Below are positions 15,144 through 23,822 of a DNA stretch of 64,000 nt, in pieces. Each line of letters opens with the position of its first letter. The stretch's first letter is position 1. A model generated the notes under the pieces. It saw only the letters and a program-made list of their open reading frames with translations, did no database searches and was not told where the DNA came from. The position numbers and the translations under genes are program-made. The DNA lies in the NCBI GenBank assembly GCA_032251335.1, contig JAVVDW010000015.1:8260-72259 (forward strand). Reading direction: 5' to 3'. Origin of the DNA: UM-FILTER-40-17 sp032251335. Lineage in GTDB: Bacteria > Bacteroidota > Bacteroidia > Flavobacteriales > Flavobacteriaceae.

Positions 15144-16253
15144 ATGTCATCATCACAAAAACTTTTACAACCCTATAAAATGGGGGATTTGCAACTCAAA
15201 AACCGTGTCGTCATGGCACCTATGACCCGTTCGCGGGCAGACAATGAAGCGCTGAAACCTACCCAAATGCACCAATTGTACTACAAGCAACGCAGCAGTG
15301 CCGGACTGATTATTTCTGAAGGATCGCCTGTTTCCAAACGTGCCATCGGGTATATCTGCACACCCGGTATTTTTTCGCAAGAACAGGTGGAAGGATGGAA
15401 AAAAGTGGTAGAAACTGTGCACGCAACAGACGGGAAAATCTTTATACAACTCTGGCATTGTGGAAGTATGTCGCATCCCGATTTTCACAACGGCGAAAAA
15501 CCTTGGTCTGCCAGTGACGTAAATCCCAATGAAAAATCATACACACCGGAAGGCTTTAAAGACACCGTGGCACCCAAACCAATGACCACAGCAGAAGTCA
15601 GGCAAACCATACAGGAGTTTAAACAAGCGGCTGAAAACAGCAAAGCAGCCGGTTTTGACGGTGTTGAAATTCACGCTTCTAACGGTTATCTCTTTCACCA
15701 GTTTTTTAACAAACACACAAACACGCGTACAGATCTATATGGTGGCAGCATCGAAAACAGGGCGCGTATTTTGTTTGAGGTAATTGACGAAATCAAAAAA
15801 GTGTATCCGGAAAACAGAATTGGCGTGCGGCTAAACCCCTCTTTACACGGTGCTTTTGGTATGCAAGCAGACGAAGAGACCATCCCAACGTTTGAATACA
15901 TTGTCAAAAAACTCAACGATTTTGATTTGGCCTATTTGCATCTATCCGAACCTTTTACAGATGTGAGTAAAGTCACTTTTTTGGTCAGTGAAATTGCCAA
16001 GCACTTTAGACCGCTGTACAAGGGCACTTTAATGATCAACAACAATTTTGACCAAGAAAGCGGCAACCGTGTTTTAGAAGAAAACTTAGCGGATTTGGTG
16101 GCTTATGGCAAACTCTTTATTTCCAATCCGGATTTGCCGGTGCGATTTGAAAAAAATGCCCCGCTTCAAGCATGGGATCAGGCTACTTTTTATGTGCCCG
16201 GCGCAAAAGGATACACAGATTATCCTTCTTTGGAAGAATTATCAAAAAAATAA
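15144..16253 (+). CDS. old yellow enzyme family alkene reductase (FMN-dependent NADH:flavin oxidoreductase)
   Basis: 369 residues. OYE motifs: LKNRVVMAPMTRSRAD near the N-terminus (FMN phosphate end of the barrel), IQLWHCGSMSHP, FDGVEIHASNGYLFHQFF, and LYGGSIENRARILFEV. Such enzymes reduce activated C=C bonds or nitro groups with NAD(P)H in the cytoplasm, often as detoxification. Length fits the family (about 360-380). Its promoter lies directly after the tRNA-Val terminator, and it is not part of an evident operon. Confidence 0.92.
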   Translation: MSSSQKLLQPYKMGDLQLKNRVVMAPMTRSRADNEALKPTQMHQLYYKQRSSAGLIISEGSPVSKRAIGYICTPGIFSQEQVEGWKKVVETVHATDGKIFIQLWHCGSMSHPDFHNGEKPWSASDVNPNEKSYTPEGFKDTVAPKPMTTAEVRQTIQEFKQAAENSKAAGFDGVEIHASNGYLFHQFFNKHTNTRTDLYGGSIENRARILFEVIDEIKKVYPENRIGVRLNPSLHGAFGMQADEETIPTFEYIVKKLNDFDLAYLHLSEPFTDVSKVTFLVSEIAKHFRPLYKGTLMINNNFDQESGNRVLEENLADLVAYGKLFISNPDLPVRFEKNAPLQAWDQATFYVPGAKGYTDYPSLEELSKK

Positions 16254-16285
16254 ATGTGAATTCATTATTTTTAACTGAAATCTTT

Positions 16286-16293
16286 TAAATTTG
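16286..16293 (+). promoter_or_regulatory. -7 promoter element of tRNA-Ala
   Basis: TAAATTTG matches TAnnTTTG and lies 17 nt before the tRNA. A -33 TTG is not evident at the expected distance. Confidence 0.65.
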
Positions 16294-16309
16294 CAGGCTC
16301 AATCTGCAT

Positions 16310-16383
<74 letters not shown>

Positions 16384-16389
16384 CTTCTT

Positions 16390-16434
16390 AAAAACGCCCA
16401 ATAACCATATTTAAAGATGGTTGGGCGTTTTTTT
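16390..16434 (+). terminator. intrinsic terminator after tRNA-Ala
   Basis: AAAACGCCCAA and TTGGGCGTTTT form the outer stem, and AACCAT/ATGGTT extends it inwards, followed by a T run ending at 16434. The stem is unusually long for so small a unit. Confidence 0.9.
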
Positions 16435-16569
16435 ATGCGCATAACTTTTCAAGCATTTACCTTAGCGGATTTAGAACACAAAATGGTTCGTCTTCAAGGT
16501 TTTGAAAAGAAACGCAAAACACCACCACCATTTTATATCATTGAATGGCTGCATTGTCAAAAATCTGTG

Positions 16570-16602
16570 TTGGCAAAAAACATTATTTTGGCTTTATATT
16601 TG
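16570..16602 (+). promoter_or_regulatory. promoter of the unknown lipoprotein gene
   Basis: TTG at 16570-16572 and TATATTTG at 16595-16602, spaced by 22 nt. The start point would be about 36 nt before the ATG at 16645, which supports that start over an upstream ATG near 16417 that lies inside the tRNA-Ala terminator. Confidence 0.75.
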
Positions 16603-16644
16603 CAAAGGTCTTCTAAATTCGAGATACACAAAAACCATAAGTTT

Positions 16645-17811
16645 ATGACAAAATCTATACACTTTTTGTTTATTTTTATCTTTTTAGTTGCTTGCAATCC
16701 GGTCAAACAGACCGAAAAACAACTGTTAAGCGGAGATTATGACGCCGCTATAGAGCGGTCTTTGGAGCAACTCAGAAAAGGGAAACCTAAAAACTACAAA
16801 TCTTTTGTGGCTTTGCTCGGCGATGCTTTTCAAAAAGCCACCCAACGCGATTTGGATCAAATAGACTATTTGAGCCAACAGCAAAATCCGGAATATTTCT
16901 CCAAAATATTCGAAACCTATACCAGTCTCAAAAACAGACAAGACAAAATAAGACCACTTTTGCCGCTTCCGGGTTCGCAATTTGTCATGAACGACTACGC
17001 TGCGCCCATTGCCGAGTTTCGCGCCAAAACATCTGTCTATCTGCTCGATAAAGCCGAAAACCTTCTGAAGACAGATGCCAAGAACAATGCGCGTTTGGCT
17101 TTTGATGAGTTATCCTATATAGATCGCATCAATCCAAACTATAAAAATGTGCGGTCTTTGCTCGATGAAGCCCGTTTTAAAGGCACCAATTTTGTCATGA
17201 TCAATTTTAGCACCCCATCCCATTTGTTTACCCCACGTGAGTTGATGTATCAACTCGAAGAAATAGACCTGAAGCGTTTGAACCGAAAATGGACTGTTTT
17301 TGACACCCAAGTGCGGCAGGATTTTAGATATGATTATCAGGTAGATGTTGAACTCGAACACATTGAAGTGTCACCCGAACAATATTTTGTAGATCGCACC
17401 GTCATTGAAAAATCAATCTCAGATGGGTACAAAAATCTTGTGGATAAAAACGGAAATGTGGTGAGAGACAGTTTGGGTAAGCCCATACAAGTGGAAAAAT
17501 ACGTCACTGTGCGCTGCGAGTTTATCCAGCACAACCAAGCAAAAGCAGCTCATGTAGGCGCAAAAACCTATGTAGTTGACTTACTAAACCGCCAAACAAC
17601 TGGCAATTTTCGCTCCGAGGGGGAAGTCTATTTTGAAAACGTTTATGCGGAGTACCGTGGCGACAAGCGGGTGCTGGACAACAACCATTGGAACCTGATC
17701 AACAACCGCCCGGTTCCTTTCCCTACAAACAATCAAATGATATACGATGCCACAGAGATGCTTAAAGACAGGCTTGTCAGTGATATTAAAAACCTGACGA
17801 CTTTCAGATGA
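16645..17811 (+). CDS. lipoprotein of unknown function
   Basis: 388 residues. A lipoprotein signal peptide ends FLVACNPVKQ. The first part after it (QLLSGDYDAAIERSLEQLRK) looks like the start of a TPR-like helical repeat, and the later half is mixed beta (YDYQVDVELEHIEVSPEQYF, KYVTVRCEFIQHNQAKAAHV). I do not recognise a named domain; such long exported lipoproteins are frequent in Flavobacteriia. It has its own promoter, and its 3' end overlaps the convergent ytxJ gene by 8 nt. Confidence 0.8.
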   Translation: MTKSIHFLFIFIFLVACNPVKQTEKQLLSGDYDAAIERSLEQLRKGKPKNYKSFVALLGDAFQKATQRDLDQIDYLSQQQNPEYFSKIFETYTSLKNRQDKIRPLLPLPGSQFVMNDYAAPIAEFRAKTSVYLLDKAENLLKTDAKNNARLAFDELSYIDRINPNYKNVRSLLDEARFKGTNFVMINFSTPSHLFTPRELMYQLEEIDLKRLNRKWTVFDTQVRQDFRYDYQVDVELEHIEVSPEQYFVDRTVIEKSISDGYKNLVDKNGNVVRDSLGKPIQVEKYVTVRCEFIQHNQAKAAHVGAKTYVVDLLNRQTTGNFRSEGEVYFENVYAEYRGDKRVLDNNHWNLINNRPVPFPTNNQMIYDATEMLKDRLVSDIKNLTTFR

Positions 17812-18196
17812 CCTGTTTTAGTCCGGATACCTGAATGTCGTGATGCGATACGTTATACACTACTTTTCCCTTTTGAATAACCAACATTTGAGGTGATTCA
17901 TGTACTGCCCGATAACGTTGAGCTACCGCCTCGGAAACATCGCGGTGTGCCAATAAATCCAAAAAATAGAATTTGGGCATCGCTTCAGAAAAGTCAAAGT
18001 CTTGTTCAAACCTGCGCAACACAGATCTGCTGATGCCGCATCGGGTGCTGTGCTTAAAAATTACTACAGAATGAGATGCAGACTCGCTGTCAATTTCATC
18101 CAATTGGAACGTGTTGGTAAGCGCAATCCAAGGCACTTCTTGGCGGTTGGGATTGGCTTCTTGGGGCGTGCCGAAAATGTTACTGAAAAAACCCAT
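17804..18196 (-). CDS. ytxJ: bacillithiol-system thioredoxin-like protein YtxJ
   Basis: 130 residues, a thioredoxin-like fold with the YtxJ motif FKHSTRCGISRSVLRRF, in which the single redox Cys follows HSTR. YtxJ proteins are linked by genome context to bacillithiol, the low-molecular-weight thiol used by Firmicutes and many Bacteroidota, and may remove bacillithiol from proteins. It lies downstream of the DUF1348 gene on the same strand with a 30-nt gap, so they may share a transcript. Confidence 0.88.
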   Translation of the reverse strand: MGFFSNIFGTPQEANPNRQEVPWIALTNTFQLDEIDSESASHSVVIFKHSTRCGISRSVLRRFEQDFDFSEAMPKFYFLDLLAHRDVSEAVAQRYRAVHESPQMLVIQKGKVVYNVSHHDIQVSGLKQVI

Positions 18197-18226
18197 AACT
18201 TTTTACTTTTTCTATTGATTGTAAAC

Positions 18227-18640
18227 TCAAAAAACGCGTCTGTCTTTTTCCTCAATGATGGCATCGTTGATACTTGCATATCTTTTTTTCATCAAACCAT
18301 TTTCATCAAATTCCCAGTTTTCATTGCCGTAAGCCCTAAACCATTGTCCGTCCTCATTGTGGTATTCATATTCAAAACGAACAGCAATTCTATTTTCGGT
18401 GTGTGCCCAATAGGTCTTTTTTAGACGATAGCCCAATTCTTTTTTCCATTTCTCAGTCAAAAAAGCTTTTACTTCGGCTCTTCCGTTGATAAATTGGTTG
18501 CGGTTTCGCCATTCCGTGTCTAGTGTGTAGGCTATACAAACCAAATCCGGATTTTTGGTATTCCAAGCATCTTCCGCAGCCTGAATTTTCTGCATGGCGG
18601 TTTCCTTGGTAAATGGCGGAAATGGTGGTTTTTGTTCCAT
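18227..18640 (-). CDS. DUF1348 / SnoaL-like (NTF2 fold) family protein
   Basis: 137 residues from ATG at 18640. Cone-shaped NTF2-like proteins of the DUF1348 family show WNTKNPDLVCIAYTLDTEWR, FINGRAEVKAFL, and the C-terminal RYASINDAIIEEKDRRV pattern seen here. Function is unknown. An upstream ATG at 18661 overlaps the -7 box (18668-18661) and would precede the transcription start, so 18640 is the likely start. Confidence 0.85.
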   Translation of the reverse strand: MEQKPPFPPFTKETAMQKIQAAEDAWNTKNPDLVCIAYTLDTEWRNRNQFINGRAEVKAFLTEKWKKELGYRLKKTYWAHTENRIAVRFEYEYHNEDGQWFRAYGNENWEFDENGLMKKRYASINDAIIEEKDRRVF

Positions 18641-18660
18641 GTTTAATTCAGTCGAAGTCA

Positions 18661-18693
18661 CAAATATAAACTTTCTTGACTTTTTATAACCAA
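18661..18693 (-). promoter_or_regulatory. promoter of the DUF1348-ytxJ unit
   Basis: On the minus strand TTG (18693-18691) and TATATTTG (18668-18661) are separated by 22 nt, a consensus Bacteroidota promoter. Transcription would begin near 18654. Confidence 0.8.
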
Positions 18694-18725
18694 GAAGTCA
18701 AGTGCATTTTCTGTTTTTTAATACT

Positions 18726-21194
18726 TCAAAGGTGCGCATCTATTTCTTCAATACTAAAACCGGCTTCTCTCACGGCTTTCTCTATTGTAGCAGCCGGTAC
18801 GTTATCGGTTTTTACTTTTAATATTTTATCGGGATTTTCTGTATCTACTTCCCAATAATCGATATTTGCTAAACTGTTTAAGGCAGGTGTCACTTTTTGT
18901 ATGCAACCACCGCAGTTAATGTTTGTTTTAAAATACAATTCAGATTCCATAGGGATTTCTTTTTGGTTCTGAGCAGTCCTGCTGCCCTCAATTTTTTTGT
19001 AGCGCAAGCGCAAGCTGTTGCTCACCACACTTACACTGCTCAATGCCATGGCGGCTCCGGCAAACATCGGATTGAGCATAGACCCTATAAACGGATACAA
19101 AACGCCGGCCGCTATGGGGATACCAATCACGTTGTAGAAGAAGGCCCAAAACAGATTTTGACGAATGGTTTGCACCGTTTTTTTAGAGAGTTCAATGGCG
19201 ATAGGAATTTTCATCAAATCAGATGAAATAATCGTCATATTGGCCACGTCCATTGCAATGTCGCTGCCTTTTCCCATGGCTATACTCACGTTTGCTTGAG
19301 CCAAGGCTGCGCTGTCGTTGATACCGTCACCAACCATGCCTACAATTTTGCCTTTTCTTTGAAGTGACGCTATAAAGTCTTTTTTTGCATCAGGAAGTAC
19401 TTCCGCTTCAAAATGATCGATGCCAACTTCTGCTGCAATGGCTTTGGCAGTAGAAGCCTGATCACCTGTAAGCATATAGGTTTCAATCCCCATTTTTTTG
19501 AGTAGGGAAACGGCTTCTTTCGATGTCTTTTTTACGGTATCCGAAATAGCCAAAGCCGCCAAGACTTTGTCGGAATCTGCAAACCAAATTACCGTTTTGG
19601 CAGTTGCTTTCCATGTGTTCGAAAGCGAAACAAAAGTTTCATCTGGGGTGACGTTTACTTCTCTCAAAAATTTTTCATTCCCCACCCGATATTTTTTTCC
19701 TTCCACGGTTGCTACTACACCTTTGCCGGTTACACTCTCAAAATGGGATACATTTAAATATTTTTTTGGCTTTAGATAGCTCACAACGGCTTCTGCCAAA
19801 GGATGCTCGGATTGGTGTTCGATGCTGGCAAGAATGCCGCTAATATCAATTTCGGAATCGATCTGATGCATCGCCGTAACTTCAGGTTTTCCGGCAGTTA
19901 AAGTGCCCGTCTTATCGAGTACGACAACATCCATTTTTTGAGCGGTTTCCAAACTTTGTGCATCTTTGATAAGAATACCAAGCGATGCACCACGACCGAT
20001 GCCTACCATTACCGCCGTGGGTGTGGCCAAGCCTAAAGCGCAGGGGCAAGCTATCACCAACACTGTGGCAAATGCCAAGAGTCCTTGCGCAAATCCATTG
20101 GCACCACCAAAAACAAACCAAAAGGCAAAAGAGAGTATGGCCATCAGAATCACAACAGGTACAAAAACACCGGCAATTTTATCGACCAGTTTCTGCACAG
20201 GCGCTTTGCTGCCTTGCGCCTCTTCAACGGTTTTGATAATTTGGGCCAGCAAGGTTTCGCCACCTACTTTTGATGCTTTGAATCGAAAGCTGCCTTTCTG
20301 ATTTAGGGTTCCGGAAAAAACCTGATCACCCTTTGTTTTGAGTACAGGAATTGGTTCGCCGCTGAGCATGCTCTCATCGACGTAGGAATTTCCTTCTGTT
20401 AACATTCCATCTACCGGAATTTTTTCACCGGGTTTTACTTGCAGTATGTCGCCCTTCTGCACGGCATCTATCAATACCGTTTCGGTGTTGCCGTCTTCCC
20501 GCACTATACTAACAGTGTTGGGTTGTAAACCCATGAGTTTTTTCAGCGCAGCCGAGGTGTTTCCCTTGGCTTTTTCTTCCAAGAGCTTGCCGAGCAATAT
20601 AAATGTGATGATGACAGAAGCGGCTTCAAAATACACATGGGCTTCCAAATTTTGGGCAGACCAATAAGACGGGTATATGGTGTTGAAAACACTAAAAGCA
20701 TAGGCGGTGCCGGTTCCCACCGCAACGAGCGTGTCCATATTGGCTTTTCGATGTTTGGCTTGTTTCCAAGCATTTGCAAAAAAATCACGGCCAAAATAAA
20801 ACAGCACGGGCGTAGCCAAAATCCAACTGATCCAGGCCGCAAAAGGCATCTCAGGGAAAAACATGGAGATGATAAAAACCGGTATCGAAAAGATGGCCGA
20901 ACCTATCGTTCTGTTCTTAAGCGTGTTAAATTTTTCTTGTTGTCTTTCTTCTGCGGTTTTTTGTTTATTATTGGTAGTTTCAACTACCAAATCATAGCCA
21001 ATAGATTGGACAGCTTTTTTCAAATCTGACAGTTTGGTGGTGTCCGGATTGTAAGTTACGCTCACAGATTCAGTGGCAAAGTTTACCGCCGCATCCTCAA
21101 CACCTTGCTGTGCTTTTATCATGCTTTCTACACTTACTGCACAAGAGGCACAGGTCATTTTTAAGACAGTAAAGGTTTTTTTTTGGGCGGGCAT
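18726..21194 (-). CDS. copA: copper-translocating P-type ATPase with N- and C-terminal metal-binding domains
   Basis: 822 residues from ATG at 21194. N-terminal HMA domain with MTCASC (Cys15, Cys18); P1B-type core with the transmembrane CPC (383-385), DKTGT phosphorylation site (427-431), SEHPLAEAV (nucleotide-binding HP motif) and MVGDGINDSAAL. It exports Cu(I) from the cytoplasm. Unusually, a second HMA-like domain follows the last membrane segment (from about residue 749, NINCGGC with Cys761 and Cys764), as if a chaperone gene had been fused to the end. A further in-frame TTG at 21329 adds 45 residues with no domain and is rejected. Confidence 0.94.
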   Translation of the reverse strand: MPAQKKTFTVLKMTCASCAVSVESMIKAQQGVEDAAVNFATESVSVTYNPDTTKLSDLKKAVQSIGYDLVVETTNNKQKTAEERQQEKFNTLKNRTIGSAIFSIPVFIISMFFPEMPFAAWISWILATPVLFYFGRDFFANAWKQAKHRKANMDTLVAVGTGTAYAFSVFNTIYPSYWSAQNLEAHVYFEAASVIITFILLGKLLEEKAKGNTSAALKKLMGLQPNTVSIVREDGNTETVLIDAVQKGDILQVKPGEKIPVDGMLTEGNSYVDESMLSGEPIPVLKTKGDQVFSGTLNQKGSFRFKASKVGGETLLAQIIKTVEEAQGSKAPVQKLVDKIAGVFVPVVILMAILSFAFWFVFGGANGFAQGLLAFATVLVIACPCALGLATPTAVMVGIGRGASLGILIKDAQSLETAQKMDVVVLDKTGTLTAGKPEVTAMHQIDSEIDISGILASIEHQSEHPLAEAVVSYLKPKKYLNVSHFESVTGKGVVATVEGKKYRVGNEKFLREVNVTPDETFVSLSNTWKATAKTVIWFADSDKVLAALAISDTVKKTSKEAVSLLKKMGIETYMLTGDQASTAKAIAAEVGIDHFEAEVLPDAKKDFIASLQRKGKIVGMVGDGINDSAALAQANVSIAMGKGSDIAMDVANMTIISSDLMKIPIAIELSKKTVQTIRQNLFWAFFYNVIGIPIAAGVLYPFIGSMLNPMFAGAAMALSSVSVVSNSLRLRYKKIEGSRTAQNQKEIPMESELYFKTNINCGGCIQKVTPALNSLANIDYWEVDTENPDKILKVKTDNVPAATIEKAVREAGFSIEEIDAHL

Positions 21195-21410
21195 ACACTT
21201 TTTATATTGAGTTTCATGAGTTTTCGCAAACCCAAATTTAGGGTAATAAAATTTCAAAACGAAACCTACATCATTCCTCCAAGTTGCAAAGTTTGTAGAG
21301 AATTCCAAAGCAACTGTTGTAATGACCAATGGTGATTATTCGAAGTTGCCTTAAACATTTGATTGTCATTTACACCGATACATTTTGCACACCTCGGATT
21401 CGCCTAGCTA

Positions 21411-21418
21411 CAAAGGTA
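21411..21418 (-). promoter_or_regulatory. -7 promoter element, probably of copA
   Basis: Minus-strand TACCTTTG fits TAnnTTTG. A TTG at 21445-21443 lies 24 nt upstream, slightly wide of the usual spacing. The next gene in this direction is copA, about 210 nt away. Confidence 0.5.
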
Positions 21419-21626
21419 CGAAATGCCTATAAAGGAATTTTTCAAAACAGACAAATTAAATGTATGGCATTAATAGCGTCCAAAACAATTTAGATGATTG
21501 CTAGTTAAACATTAATTTTATTGGCTTAAAACCAAATACTAACGTCTAGGGGTTTGAAATTGGCCTACGAGAAAAATATTGAAAATCAAGGAAGCAGCAA
21601 GGGGAAAAGATAAAAATCTGTTTGAG

Positions 21627-21643
21627 TTCCGCCCAAGGCGGAA
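21627..21643. repeat. short perfect hairpin
   Basis: TTCCGCC, loop CAA, GGCGGAA: a seven-pair perfect stem followed by a T-rich stretch (TTAGTTATTTTTTATC). It could end transcription on the plus strand, yet no plus-strand gene precedes it. On the minus strand it lies downstream of the aguA stop and may serve that operon weakly. Confidence 0.45.
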
Positions 21644-21874
21644 TTAGTTATTTTTTATCTGTGGCTGGGGATTACGTAGTATTTTCTTATATTTTTATCG
21701 TCAGCCTAGCATTTTTTGGTTCTTTTTTTGGCAATGAAAAAAAGAACATATCTAATTATTTAGGTCAGGACTGATATGGCTTTGAATTTTTGTACGCAGT
21801 CAAAGTACGATTTTGAAAAAAAACCAACAGCTGAGATCTGAAATCATCATCTTTTTAAAACCAATCAAATCTCC

Positions 21875-22924
21875 TTAGCTTTTTTTGGCAGGCAACTCAT
21901 GGCTCAAGCAATGCAAAGTGCCTAGACCCCAAACCAAATCGAGGGCGTGAATGCCGATGACGGTTCGCTTTGGAAAACAATCTTGGATAATCTGAAGCGC
22001 TTCTGCATCATTGGCATCATTAAAAGTTGGCACTAACACTGCTTGGTTTAAAATCAGAAAATTGGCGTAGCTTGCCGGTAGTCTCATACTGTCGAAATAC
22101 ACCGGATGTGGCATGGGCAATGGCACGATTTGCAGTGCTTCCCCATTGTTGAGACGTGTTTGCCGAAGAATAGATAGGTTTTCTTGCAGCAATGTATAGT
22201 TTTCATCTTTCGGGTTCGATTCTACACATGTAATCACGGTATTTTCATTGACAAACCGACTGATGTCGTCCACATGACCGTGCGTGTCATCGCCAACAAT
22301 ACCTTTTTTAAGCCATATTACTTGTTCCACGCCAAAATATTCCAAAAAAAGGGCTTCGTAATCCGACTTGTCAAAACCTTTGTTGCGAACCTGAATATCG
22401 GGATCTAAAAGGCATTCCTCTGTTGTCAGCAAAACGCCATTGCCATTACCATCTATGGCACCGCCTTCCAAAACAACGTGTTTGTTTTTGAAAAGGGTCT
22501 TGGTCAGAGGCAACTGCATAAATGAAGCGGTTTTTTCGGGGACAGTCTTGTCCTTCTGGAAATTGGTGTACTTTGCCCAAGCGTTAAAATTGAATTGCAA
22601 CACTTCGCGTTTGTCACCCTGATCATAAACGATGACAGGGCCGCAATCGCGCATCCAACCTCTGTTGGTGTCTTGCTCAATAAATTGGATTTGAGAGACA
22701 TCCACATGATTTTTGATTAGCATTGCCAAAGCCTTGTTTTTGTGTGCTTTATTTTTAACAAACAAATACAGCTTTTCGAAGGTGGTTATTTTTTTGATAA
22801 AATCTACAAATGCCCACTGAGCAGCCTCAAATTTTCCAGGCCAATCTCGCGAATTATGTGGAAATCCGAGCAAAATGGCTTCGTGAGGTTCCCATTCGGC
22901 AGGAAGTCTTCTACGGGTTTGCAT
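21875..22924 (-). CDS. aguA: agmatine deiminase
   Basis: 349 residues of the peptidyl-arginine/agmatine deiminase family. Visible active-site blocks: RGWMRDCGPV, VLEGGAIDGNGNGV, GDDTHGHVDDISRFV, and the catalytic Cys in GTLHCLSHE (Cys339). It converts agmatine to N-carbamoylputrescine. It starts 3 nt after the N-carbamoylputrescine amidase gene, which performs the next step to putrescine, so the pair makes a complete agmatine-to-putrescine route. Confidence 0.94.
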   Translation of the reverse strand: MQTRRRLPAEWEPHEAILLGFPHNSRDWPGKFEAAQWAFVDFIKKITTFEKLYLFVKNKAHKNKALAMLIKNHVDVSQIQFIEQDTNRGWMRDCGPVIVYDQGDKREVLQFNFNAWAKYTNFQKDKTVPEKTASFMQLPLTKTLFKNKHVVLEGGAIDGNGNGVLLTTEECLLDPDIQVRNKGFDKSDYEALFLEYFGVEQVIWLKKGIVGDDTHGHVDDISRFVNENTVITCVESNPKDENYTLLQENLSILRQTRLNNGEALQIVPLPMPHPVYFDSMRLPASYANFLILNQAVLVPTFNDANDAEALQIIQDCFPKRTVIGIHALDLVWGLGTLHCLSHELPAKKS

Positions 22925-22927
22925 ATA

Positions 22928-23815
22928 TCAGTCTATGGCGCGTTTGGTAATGTCTGCATAAGCATCTATGCGTCTGTCGCGGAAGAAAGGCCAATTTTGA
23001 CGCACGTCTTCTATCAAAGTAGGATCTACCGTAGCCATCAAGATTTCTTCTTTGTCTTCAGAGGCTTGTGACAGAAATTCACCTTGTGGGCCTACGATAA
23101 ACGAAGAACCCCAAAACTCGATGCCATCGGTATTTTCGAGCGGTTTTTCGAGACCGATACGGTTGGCTGCGGCTACGTAAAGACCGTTTGCCACCGCATG
23201 ACCACGCATGACCGTTGTCCAGGCCTCTTGTTGTTTGGTGCCAAATTCGGCTTTTTCTTTTGGATGCCAACCGATGGCGGTAGGGTAGAAAAGCACTTGT
23301 GCACCTTGGAGCGCCGTGAGCCTGGCACCTTCCGGATACCACTGATCCCAGCAGATGAGTGTGCCTACCCGTCCAAATTGGGTATCAAAAGCTTTGAATC
23401 CGATATCTCCGGGCGTAAAATAAAATTTTTCGTAGAACAAAGGGTCGTCCGGAATGTGCATTTTTCTGTATAGGCCGGCTTGCGAACCATCTGCATCAAT
23501 GATGTAGGCGCTGTTGTGATAAATGCCGGCTGTTCTTCTTTCAAAAAAAGGCACTTCAATGACCACGTTCAGTTTTTTGGCCAATTGGCTAAAAGCTTGA
23601 AACGAAACACCGCCTAAGGGTTCGGCATATGCAAAATTTGCGACATCTTCGCTCTGACAGAAATAATGTGCCGAGTACAACTCGGGTAAACAAATGACTT
23701 TTGCACCCATTTTTGCTGCTTTTTCAACCCAAGAAACTGCATTTTTCAGGTTGTTCTCAGGGCTGTCAAACAGGTTGAGTTGCAGTACGGCTATGTCAAA
23801 TTTTTTCAGTGGCAT
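22928..23815 (-). CDS. aguB: N-carbamoylputrescine amidase
   Basis: 295 residues, nitrilase superfamily, with the Glu-Lys-Cys triad in ICLPELYS (Glu45), YRKMHIPDD and LICWDQW. It hydrolyses N-carbamoylputrescine to putrescine, ammonia and CO2. The gene starts 7 nt after the secA stop and is followed at 3 nt by aguA, so all three probably share a transcript. Confidence 0.95.
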   Translation of the reverse strand: MPLKKFDIAVLQLNLFDSPENNLKNAVSWVEKAAKMGAKVICLPELYSAHYFCQSEDVANFAYAEPLGGVSFQAFSQLAKKLNVVIEVPFFERRTAGIYHNSAYIIDADGSQAGLYRKMHIPDDPLFYEKFYFTPGDIGFKAFDTQFGRVGTLICWDQWYPEGARLTALQGAQVLFYPTAIGWHPKEKAEFGTKQQEAWTTVMRGHAVANGLYVAAANRIGLEKPLENTDGIEFWGSSFIVGPQGEFLSQASEDKEEILMATVDPTLIEDVRQNWPFFRDRRIDAYADITKRAID

Positions 23816-23822
23816 CTGTTGA

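Larger units (their letters stand above)
21195..21874. other. 680-nt intergenic region upstream of copA
   Basis: No gene of normal size. A minus-strand -7 box (TACCTTTG, 21418-21411) would give copA a leader of about 210 nt, and this leader holds a 32-codon minus-strand frame (21369-21271) with three Cys and a GGAGG-like stretch near its end. The rest, 21420-21874, is AT-rich with one hairpin at 21627-21643. No further structure was seen. Confidence 0.5.

Noticed and set aside
16417..16644. N-terminal extension of the unknown lipoprotein gene
   Set aside because: It would begin inside the tRNA-Ala terminator hairpin, and a consensus promoter at 16570-16602 plus a lipoprotein signal at 16645 mark the real start.
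18636..18660. gttccatg...cagtcgaagt resembles parts of the interspersed repeat
   Set aside because: The spacing and the ATGAAACACCC start are missing and the match covers only two short pieces, so chance similarity is likelier.
21195..21329. N-terminal extension of copA from a TTG at 21329
   Set aside because: The 45 extra residues contain no domain, and the HMA domain begins directly after the ATG at 21194.
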